From an uncultured Eubacterium sp. (lineage in GTDB: Bacteria > Bacillota > Clostridia > Lachnospirales > Lachnospiraceae): a stretch of DNA of 12,067 bases. Shown here in pieces: positions 6,343-12,067 of this stretch; position 1 is the stretch's first letter, and each line of letters begins with the position of its first letter. Under the pieces are notes generated by a model. The model did not search any database. It worked only from the letters and a program-made list of their open reading frames with translations, and was not told where the DNA came from. A program made the translations under genes and the position numbers. The stretch covers positions 8,549 to 20,615 of the forward strand of contig CAJTSV010000037.1 in NCBI GenBank assembly GCA_910579075.1, given 5' to 3'.

Positions 6343-6371
6343 ATTATACACGTTCCAATTTATCTGCACAA
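6343..6371 (-). promoter_or_regulatory. Promoter of SIR2-like/DUF262 operon
   Basis: On the minus strand TATAAT (6343-6348) has TTGTGC (6366-6371) 17 bases upstream. The predicted leader is about 60 bases to the ATG at 6276, which supports that start over the one at 6408. Confidence 0.55.
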
Positions 6372-6515
6372 GTAAAAATATGCAAACATTCCCTGCCATA
6401 ATGCTCATGCACGGTAAAGAAAATAGGCCAGCAGTACCACACTATTTTGAACCAAAGAAACCAAAGACCAAAAGACAAGCATTATGGAAATGTGCATAAC
6501 AGGCCCAGGACAATT

Positions 6516-9047
6516 TTATTCCGCATCCCGCAGCTGCTGTATAATGCTCCCCCGGTTCCATATCCGGTCTGTTCCTGCGCTGATTAAGGCCGCGAAAAGA
6601 ATGCAGGCTGCACAAACCGCTGCTGCCGGCAGGATGGTAAAATGGTATTTCATATACCACACGCCCTGCGCCAGATTTTTTACAAGCAGGACAGACAGGA
6701 CGGCGCTCAGAAGCAGTGCAGCTGCCCCTGCAAGAAAAGCATACATGACGCCTTCGCATACAAGCAGCCTGCGCAGCTGCTTTCTGGTCATGCCGATGCT
6801 GCGCAGGGATGCGAATTCACGCTGCCTTGCCAGAACGCCTGTGAATATGACATTTACCAGGTTCAGGATGCCGATAATTCCAAAAATAAGCGCCACAATG
6901 ATGCCGCCCATGCTGTAAGTACGCTGCATCTGTTTAAATTCTTCTTCCGCAGTCAGCCTTGTCAGGACGGATAAGCCGTTTCGGGCCGCGATATCAGCTG
7001 CCTGCTCATTCAGCTGCGCAAACGCATCGTCCTTTGCATCAAACAGGCAGTGAATCGGGTTTTTCATGTCCGGGAACATCTGTGCAAACACAGGCTCTGC
7101 AAACACGGGCGACTCATACCCGCCACTGCTGTAGCTCATGCACTGGGAGCTGGCCGCGCCGGCTACCGCCAGAACCGTATATTCTTTTTCTTTCCCTTCG
7201 ATTTCCAGCACAACGGAATCACCGGCATGAAACTCCTGTGCCCCGTACTCATATTCATTCAAATCGTTTAAAAGCCCTGCCATAACCACATACTCCCCGC
7301 TGCAAAGCTTTTCATAATCTATCGTGCCCTCTATGATTTCCAGTCCCGCAAGCGCCTGCTCATTCATGCCATACAGCATTCTTTCCCGGATAAATTCCGG
7401 CCCGTATTCCAGCGTTTCTGTTCCATTGATGCGGATGATGCTGCCCATGTCCTCATCCCCGTTTACCAGCTTATCTTCCGGCAGCATGCGGCAGTATATG
7501 CGCCCGAATTTTTCTGCCCCGTCCAGCTGGCTTAATAGCCTGGCGGCTTCCCGGGGTACCGTTTTCTGGTAACTTTCCATCGAAGACTTGAAATATCCCG
7601 CACTGCGCACGTCAAAATCCGCAGATGTCTGGCGCCTGACATAGGTTTCCAGATCCATGCCTGCGCTGTAATTTAACACACAATTTAAAAGCACGGCGCA
7701 AAGCGCTATCGAAAGCACGACAAGCGCGCTCTTTGTCCTGCTTCTGCCCAGATTGGAAACTGCCATCGATAAAATCCGGTGCCTGGACTGCCTGCCTTTT
7801 TTATGCTTTTTCCGGCTCCTGGAGCATCCGTGGTACTTTACCGCTTCCACCGGAACAGTTTTCCCGGCTATCCGGCCCGGCCTGGCACAGCTTATCCGGA
7901 CTGTCCCTGCTGTAAACGCCCCGGACAGAATCCATACCCAGGCAGACGGCACGATAAATGCCGCTTCCTGAAACGATGTGTTTGCCATAATAAGCGGCAG
8001 CAGCGCATTTCCAAGCAGCCATCCGCAGACCAGCCCTGCCGGAATGCCTGCTGCTGAAAGCACGGTACCCTGCCTGGCTATCAGATACCGGATCTGTTTC
8101 GGGGAAGTCCCGATTGTTTTCAGCTGCCCGTACAGGCGGATATCTTTTGCTACGGAAATCCTGAAAATATTATAAATAATCAGATACCCGGCCAGCAGTA
8201 TCAGCAGCACGCCGATGCCGGCTATTGCATATGTTTCCGAAGAATCGCCGGACGGCCTTTCATATACCGGATTGACATGGTGAACGACAAAGCCTTTCCC
8301 GCCGTTTTCTGCATCCGGGTCATATCCCAGCCGCCGCAGCAGACTGTCCAGCTGCCCCGAAACATCTTTTTCTTGTGCAAAGCTGCCCCGGACATCGTAA
8401 CCCGTTTCCTTCAGCGGGGCATAGTCACCATCATAGCATTCCACGGTTTTCTCTGCAAAAGCTTCGGAAACGAGCAGGGATGCCGTCTGTTCATATTTTA
8501 TCCCTTCCCAGAACCCGCAGACCGTCATCTGCTTTTCGAGCATCGTATTTCCTGCCGTATACTGCATCACAAACGTGCTGCCTGTTTTACAGGGAAGCCC
8601 CAGCAGGCGCAGCACCTCGGTATCGCAGGCAACCTCGTCTTCTGCCTTCGGATAATGGCCTTCTTCCAGCTTCCGGAAGCTGTATTCGGACGACGTTTCA
8701 TCCGTCCAGCCCGCAGCGGCCTGCATATGGCTTAACTGCGGATTGGTAATGACGGCCACATAGTGTTCCATGGCTGATATGGTAAATTCCGGGGCAGCTG
8801 CAAGCCGCGCTGCTTCTTCTTTTGTCAGGTTTTTGACCGATACCATCAGCTTCGTGCCTGCCTGGCGCAGCATCTGGTTTTTGCCCGAAATCTGCGCACC
8901 TTCCAGCACGGTCGTCAGTGCCATAAATAACACAGCCGTCAGCATGATTGCAAGAATAGCAATGCAGTTTCGGCCTTTGTCTGCTTTCAGGCTGCTGTTT
9001 GAAAGGGTTTTGATGATGTTTTTGTTATTGTTCCCCAGTAATGTCAT
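6516..9047 (-). CDS. ABC transporter permease, FtsX/MacB-type, 843 aa
   Basis: Membrane subunit of an ABC system, probably with the ATPase encoded 36 bases upstream. Eight hydrophobic segments are visible at about 27-48, 273-295, 325-349, 368-386, 440-460, 713-737, 766-789 and 803-824. Two FtsX cores are present, each with the ATPase-coupling motif: YGQLKTIGTSPKQIRYLIA (306-324) and REFASLRSIGMTRKQLRRLL (743-762). Large extracytoplasmic domains lie at about 50-270 and 462-710. AAGGAG (9056-9061) is eight bases before the ATG. With 8 rather than 10 segments and two big outside domains it is not a canonical BceB; it is closer to the long FtsX permeases of clostridia. With the two-component genes upstream, a role in sensing or removing antimicrobial peptides or cell-wall stress is plausible but not shown. 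No clear terminator follows. Confidence 0.88.
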   Translation of the reverse strand: MTLLGNNNKNIIKTLSNSSLKADKGRNCIAILAIMLTAVLFMALTTVLEGAQISGKNQMLRQAGTKLMVSVKNLTKEEAARLAAAPEFTISAMEHYVAVITNPQLSHMQAAAGWTDETSSEYSFRKLEEGHYPKAEDEVACDTEVLRLLGLPCKTGSTFVMQYTAGNTMLEKQMTVCGFWEGIKYEQTASLLVSEAFAEKTVECYDGDYAPLKETGYDVRGSFAQEKDVSGQLDSLLRRLGYDPDAENGGKGFVVHHVNPVYERPSGDSSETYAIAGIGVLLILLAGYLIIYNIFRISVAKDIRLYGQLKTIGTSPKQIRYLIARQGTVLSAAGIPAGLVCGWLLGNALLPLIMANTSFQEAAFIVPSAWVWILSGAFTAGTVRISCARPGRIAGKTVPVEAVKYHGCSRSRKKHKKGRQSRHRILSMAVSNLGRSRTKSALVVLSIALCAVLLNCVLNYSAGMDLETYVRRQTSADFDVRSAGYFKSSMESYQKTVPREAARLLSQLDGAEKFGRIYCRMLPEDKLVNGDEDMGSIIRINGTETLEYGPEFIRERMLYGMNEQALAGLEIIEGTIDYEKLCSGEYVVMAGLLNDLNEYEYGAQEFHAGDSVVLEIEGKEKEYTVLAVAGAASSQCMSYSSGGYESPVFAEPVFAQMFPDMKNPIHCLFDAKDDAFAQLNEQAADIAARNGLSVLTRLTAEEEFKQMQRTYSMGGIIVALIFGIIGILNLVNVIFTGVLARQREFASLRSIGMTRKQLRRLLVCEGVMYAFLAGAAALLLSAVLSVLLVKNLAQGVWYMKYHFTILPAAAVCAACILFAALISAGTDRIWNRGSIIQQLRDAE

Positions 9048-9083
9048 GGTTATGGCTCCTTTTTTCTTATTTCTATTTTCTGC

Positions 9084-9749
9084 TTATACAGTCCTGCCAT
9101 CCTCAATGCGGATGACCCTGTCAGCTATCTGCGCCAGCTGCGGATTGTGCGTAATCATGACCAGGGTCTGGCCAAACTGCGTGCTTGTCATTTTAAGCAG
9201 CTGCATGACTTCTATGGAAGTCTTAGAGTCCAGATTTCCGGTCGGCTCGTCTGCGAGAATAATGGCCGGCTTTGCTGCCAGCGCCCTTGCAATCGCGGCC
9301 CTCTGCTGCTGCCCGCCCGATAAATTTCCCGGAAGGCTGTCCAGCTTTTTCTCCAGATGCAGCATGCGGATAATCCTGCCGGTATATTCTTCATCCACCT
9401 GGCAGCCGTCCAGCTCGACCGGGAGCACAATATTCTGATAGACATTTAAAATCGGTACGAGGTTGTAATTTTGAAATACAAACCCGATATTTCTCCTGCG
9501 AAATACGGTCAGCTGCTCGTCGTTCATGCCTGCAATTTCTTTTCCCCGGATTCTGACACTTCCCGAAGACGGCACATCCAGCCCGCCGAGCATATTTAGC
9601 AGGGTCGATTTCCCGCTTCCGCTTGTGCCGGTAATTGAAATAAACTCCCCCTGCTTTGCGGCTATGCTGACACCGTCCAGCGCTTTTGTAATATTAGGCT
9701 GCTCCCCGTAATATTTTTTCAGATTTTCTGCTTCTAAAATCATGCCCAT
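9084..9749 (-). CDS. ABC transporter ATP-binding protein (MacB/LolD/BceA-type)
   Basis: The 221-residue ATPase partners the FtsX-type permease. Walker A is GTSGSGKST at 41-49, the Q-loop glutamine is 93 in FVFQNYNLVP, the signature LSGGQQQR is at 143-150, Walker B is IILADEPTGNLDS at 163-175, and the switch histidine is 201. The set is complete, so it should hydrolyse ATP. The pattern LDSKT after Walker B and NYNLVPILNVYQNI are typical of the LolD/MacB/BceA clade rather than of sugar or amino-acid importers. Two starts are possible: ATG at 9749 (AGG about ten bases upstream) or ATG at 9743 (AAAGG seven bases upstream), so the true product may lack the first two residues. It follows a strong terminator and so probably has its own promoter. 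Confidence 0.92.
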   Translation of the reverse strand: MGMILEAENLKKYYGEQPNITKALDGVSIAAKQGEFISITGTSGSGKSTLLNMLGGLDVPSSGSVRIRGKEIAGMNDEQLTVFRRRNIGFVFQNYNLVPILNVYQNIVLPVELDGCQVDEEYTGRIIRMLHLEKKLDSLPGNLSGGQQQRAAIARALAAKPAIILADEPTGNLDSKTSIEVMQLLKMTSTQFGQTLVMITHNPQLAQIADRVIRIEDGRTV

Positions 9750-9796
9750 GCCTTTGATTCCTGCCTTTCCTGTTCTGACTCCCTGTTTTCAGTTTC

Positions 9797-9825
9797 GAGA
9801 TAAAATAAGCATAAAAAAAGATTAT
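9797..9825 (-). promoter_or_regulatory. Possible region of an ABC-operon promoter overlapping the terminator
   Basis: On the minus strand TTGAGA and TATTTT are 17 bases apart, with the -35 inside the downstream arm of the hairpin at 9816-9869. The match to consensus is modest. The arrangement would let the transporter genes start afresh after the regulator transcript ends; positions are approximate. Confidence 0.3.
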
Positions 9826-9869
9826 CTCAAACTGTTCTCAGAAATGTAACAGATTTGAGATAATCTTTT
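9816..9869 (-). terminator. Strong intrinsic terminator between kinase and ABC genes
   Basis: Arms AAAAGATTATCTCAAACTGTT and its complement form a 21-bp stem broken by a single bulged base, around an 11-base loop. On the minus strand the stem is followed by a run of seven T. It lies 30 bases after the histidine kinase stop. Because of the A/T at both ends it could also work on the plus strand. Confidence 0.85.
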
Positions 9870-9898
9870 CAGATAACCTGTTTTGGCTAAAAATATTC

Positions 9899-10834
9899 CT
9901 ATCCATGGCACCCTGTTTTCTCTATCGGAAGGTTCACAAAAACCCGGGTTCCTGTGCCTTTTTGCGAATACACTTCCAGAAAACCGCCCTGCTTCATGAC
10001 AATTTCCCGCGCCAGATACAGCCCGAGCCCCACGCCCTCGGTGTCAGAAAGCTCCGGTTCCCGGTAAAAGCGCTGGAAAATCAAGGGTATGCGTTCCTCT
10101 GCAATTCCCCTGCCGTTATCCTGAATGCAGATTCTGGCAAAAAAATCTGTTTTCCCGGCTGAAATCTCCAGTTTTCCACCGGCCTGCGTATATTTTACCC
10201 CGTTATCCACAAGGTTAAATACCGCTTCCACGGTCCACTTGCGGTCAAAATATGCTTCCAGCCCCTGCGGGCAGTCCGCGCGGATATCAATGCCTTTTTC
10301 TTCTGCTTTTAACGCCGCATCGCAGACGGACTGCGCCAGCAGCTCATACACGGAATTTTTTTCAGGCTGCACTTTCACAATGCCTGTTTCCAGCCTGGAC
10401 ATGCGCACCATGCTGTTCATGAAAAATTCCAGCTTGTCCGCCTGGCGTTTTGCCGCACGCAGAAATTCCGCACGTTGTTCTTCATCCAGCCCGTCCCGCT
10501 CCAAAAGGCTTAAATACATCTGGAGACTGGCAGCCGGGGTTTTCACCTGATGGGAAATGTCGGAAATCACCGCTTCCAGCATCTGCTTCTGCTGCAGGCT
10601 TTCCGCGGACTTGTGCTCCATAACCTCATGCAGCTGGCACATTTTCATCTGGACTTTTCCCATCAGTGTTTCCTGGCTGACTGCAAAATCAATGCCGCTT
10701 TTTTGGGCAAGCATCGCATCCAGGCTGTTCATCAGGCTGTCTGTATACTGTATCAGGCTTTTCCTGACGGCGGCTGCCATGCCCGCGCTGGCAATGAAAC
10801 ACAGCAGGGCTGCTGCTGCCAGTATTTTCTCCAT
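9899..10834 (-). CDS. Sensor histidine kinase, single membrane segment
   Basis: Pairs with the response regulator just upstream. From ATG at 10834 it is 311 residues: one hydrophobic segment at 4-23, no extracytoplasmic sensor domain, a helical linker, the H-box ISDISHQVKTP with the phospho-histidine at 95, the N-box NLVDNGVKY at 207-215, G1 DNGRG at 239-243, the F-box RFYRE near 255, and G2 GVGLGL at 267-272. The catalytic core is complete. I prefer 10834 over the upstream ATG at 10894 because AGGAG lies nine bases before it and the longer form would add a charged leader ahead of the membrane segment and overlap the regulator gene. Lack of a sensor domain suggests that it reads its signal through a partner, perhaps the ABC permease, as in Bce-type modules. 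That link is inference. Confidence 0.88.
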   Translation of the reverse strand: MEKILAAAALLCFIASAGMAAAVRKSLIQYTDSLMNSLDAMLAQKSGIDFAVSQETLMGKVQMKMCQLHEVMEHKSAESLQQKQMLEAVISDISHQVKTPAASLQMYLSLLERDGLDEEQRAEFLRAAKRQADKLEFFMNSMVRMSRLETGIVKVQPEKNSVYELLAQSVCDAALKAEEKGIDIRADCPQGLEAYFDRKWTVEAVFNLVDNGVKYTQAGGKLEISAGKTDFFARICIQDNGRGIAEERIPLIFQRFYREPELSDTEGVGLGLYLAREIVMKQGGFLEVYSQKGTGTRVFVNLPIEKTGCHG

Positions 10835-10860
10835 GATTTCCGGCTCCTGTCTTTTCTGAT

Positions 10861-11553
10861 TTATTCCTGCCGCGCCTTTTTCCCGCCTGTCCACTGATAC
10901 CCCATACCATACAGGGTTTTTATGCAGGAATAGCCTTCGGATTCTATCTTTTTTCGCAGACGGCTGATATTGACCGCAACTGCATGCTCATCTACAAAAT
11001 TTCCACTGCTGTCCCATATTTTTTCGAGCAGCAGCTGCTTTGTCAGGACTTTATCTGCATTTGCAGTTAACAGCCGCAGAATCTTATATTCCAAAGGTGT
11101 CAGTACAAGCGCCTGCCCGTTCCGCACGGCTGTCAGGCTGTCAAAATCAATTTTCAAATACCCGTCATCGTATCTGGCATCTGTTTCTTTTTTGCCGGAT
11201 TTGCGCAGCGCTGCCTGGATTCTGCGGTGGAGAATCGGCATTTTGAACGGCTTTGTAATATAATCATCCGCCCCGCAGTCAAATCCGCGCATTTCGTCCT
11301 GTTCCATATCCCTTGCGGTCAGAAAAATTACCGGGATACCGCTTTGTGCCTTTACGGCCCGGCAGAACGCAAACCCGTCGCCATCCGGCAGGTTCCCGTC
11401 CAGCAGTACCAGATCCACATCTTCATTCTGGAAAATCTGAATGCCCTCACCAAGCGTTAATGCAGCGCGGACTTTGTAGCGCTCCAGCTCAAGGTCACAG
11501 GCCAGCCCGGCATTTAAGTCCCTGTCGTCTTCTATCAGCAATATTTTTTTCAT
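10861..11553 (-). CDS. Response regulator, OmpR/PhoB family
   Basis: A 230-residue transcription factor. The receiver domain (1-115) starts MKKILLIEDDRDL, with acidic residues at 8-10, phospho-aspartate 52 in LVLLDGNLPDG, threonine 79 in FLTA and lysine 101 in TKPF. The C-terminal winged helix (about 130-225) has LVLTPLEYKILRLL, VDEHAVAVNISRLRKKI and TLYGMGYQW. All key residues are present. The start at 11553 is chosen over 11580 because family proteins begin at MKKILLIEDD and because GGGA lies just upstream. It starts one base after the DAHP synthase stop, and the kinase gene follows 26 bases after its own stop. It most likely controls the ABC transporter genes downstream of the terminator. 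Confidence 0.93.
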   Translation of the reverse strand: MKKILLIEDDRDLNAGLACDLELERYKVRAALTLGEGIQIFQNEDVDLVLLDGNLPDGDGFAFCRAVKAQSGIPVIFLTARDMEQDEMRGFDCGADDYITKPFKMPILHRRIQAALRKSGKKETDARYDDGYLKIDFDSLTAVRNGQALVLTPLEYKILRLLTANADKVLTKQLLLEKIWDSSGNFVDEHAVAVNISRLRKKIESEGYSCIKTLYGMGYQWTGGKKARQE

Positions 11554-11554
11554 G

Positions 11555-12067
11555 TTATTCCCATAAATCCGCAAGCTCATAAATCAGCTTTTCGGTTTTC
11601 TCCCAGCCCAGGCACGGGTCGGTAATCGATTTTCCATAACAGTGCCCGTTTACTTCCTGCGCGCCGTCCTCGAGATAGCTTTCAATCATCAGCCCGCGCA
11701 CAAGCTTTCGGATATCCGGCGAAACCTTGCAGCTGTGCATGATATCCTTGCTGATGCGTATCTGTTCCAGGTAATTTTTCCCGGAATTGGAATGGTTTGT
11801 GTCTATAATAACAGCCGGATTTGCAAATTCCTTTTCCCCGTACAGCTCCAGCACATGCTGCAAGTCTTCATAATGGTAGTTTGGTATATTGCGCCCGAAC
11901 TTGTCCACATAGCCGCGCAGAATCGCATGTGCATACGGATTGCCGCCCGTCTTTACTTCCCAGCCCCGGTAAAGGTATGTGTGCCCGCACTGTGCCGCGA
12001 TAATGGAATTCATCATCACCGTAAAATCGCCGCCCGTCGGGTTTTTCATGCCAGCCGGAATACCAAG
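11555..12067 (-). CDS. aroF: 3-deoxy-7-phosphoheptulonate (DAHP) synthase, class I, C-terminal part
   Basis: Condenses phosphoenolpyruvate with erythrose-4-phosphate, the first step of the shikimate pathway; cytoplasmic. Only the last 170 residues are inside the window; the full protein should be about 340-350. Motifs of the AroF/G/H class follow in order: LGIPAGMKNPTGGDF, HAILRGY, VIIDTNHSNSGK with the metal-binding histidine, GLMIESYLEDG with the metal-binding glutamate, and YGKSITDPCLGW with the metal-binding aspartate. The C-terminus is intact, ending ELADLWE with TAA at 11555-11557. The isozyme letter cannot be told from sequence, so the symbol denotes the family only. It ends one base before the response regulator start, suggesting co-transcription and translational coupling, an odd partner for a two-component gene. 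Confidence 0.93.
   Translation of the reverse strand, partial: LGIPAGMKNPTGGDFTVMMNSIIAAQCGHTYLYRGWEVKTGGNPYAHAILRGYVDKFGRNIPNYHYEDLQHVLELYGEKEFANPAVIIDTNHSNSGKNYLEQIRISKDIMHSCKVSPDIRKLVRGLMIESYLEDGAQEVNGHCYGKSITDPCLGWEKTEKLIYELADLWE

Noticed and set aside
6274..6408. Upstream start for the SIR2-like gene at 6408, adding 44 residues
   Set aside because: The extension covers a good -10/-35 pair, and family proteins begin close to the VLGNGFSID motif.
6440..6482. Purine-rich short repeats (ACCAAAGA-like) between the ABC permease and the SIR2-like operon
   Set aside because: Three imperfect short copies with no spacing regularity; no sign of a CRISPR, terminator or attachment site.
8770..9438. 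Plus-strand open frame of 222 codons across the permease/ATPase junction
   Set aside because: It is a shadow of the two ABC genes; it has no family motif and spans their intergenic gap.
9760..9800. Two similar 10-base stretches (TGAAAACAGG, TCAGAACAGG on the minus strand) as a response-regulator box
   Set aside because: They lie downstream of the likely promoter, match at only 8 of 10 positions and overlap the ribosome binding region.
1..12067. tRNA, rRNA, CRISPR arrays and insertion-sequence ends
   Set aside because: None seen on either strand; the only transposase-like sequence is the Rpn remnant, which has no terminal inverted repeats.

Overview
The window looks like a chromosomal segment of an anaerobic, spore-forming Firmicute, most likely a Lachnospiraceae-type Clostridium. 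The evidence is spoIIR (a sporulation gene), an anaerobic CbiK-type cobaltochelatase, strong AGGAGG-type ribosome binding sites, classic sigma-A promoters and clostridial protein families. Base composition is uneven. The ABC permease region is about half G+C (31 of 60 bases in 8341-8400). The DUF262/SIR2-like pair is much richer in A+T (only 15 G+C in 5461-5520), which suggests an imported block.

Layout. 1-734 (minus): cbiK, cut by the window edge. 700-899 (minus): remnant of an Rpn/PD-(D/E)XK transposase-type gene whose DNA now forms the 5' end of cbiK. 1014-1658 (minus): spoIIR. 1752-2043 (plus): remnants of a small two-gene module, a 66-codon protein without a start codon overlapping the first third of a DUF4160 protein. 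2095-3684 (minus): a wrecked trehalose operon. In it treB (PTS EIIBC) lacks most of its membrane domain and is joined to treC (phosphotrehalase), which lacks its N-terminal half and carries a frameshift. 3707-3823: a well preserved divergent control region with three TGTTTAAACA operators and two strong promoters. 3931-4686 (plus): intact treR. 4823-6276 (minus): a two-gene operon, a shortened SIR2-like protein overlapping a DUF262 protein by ATGA; this is the best candidate for a defence-type system. 6516-11553 (minus): response regulator, histidine kinase, strong hairpin terminator, ABC ATPase and large FtsX-type permease, resembling a peptide-sensing or detoxification module. 11555-12067 (minus): the C-terminal half of a class I DAHP synthase, ending one base before the response regulator start.

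How the genes work together. The two-component pair probably controls the ABC transporter, which lies behind a terminator and so can be expressed separately. TreR would repress treB and itself through the three operators, but its target operon can no longer make a working transporter or hydrolase, so the regulator is effectively an orphan. The SIR2-like/DUF262 pair has its own promoter.

The most striking overall pattern is repeated gene decay by internal deletion: the Rpn gene, treB, treC and the SIR2-like gene have each lost an internal or terminal block, while reading frames, promoters and ribosome binding sites around them are largely preserved. Identifications rest on recognising family motifs by eye; no database search was possible.
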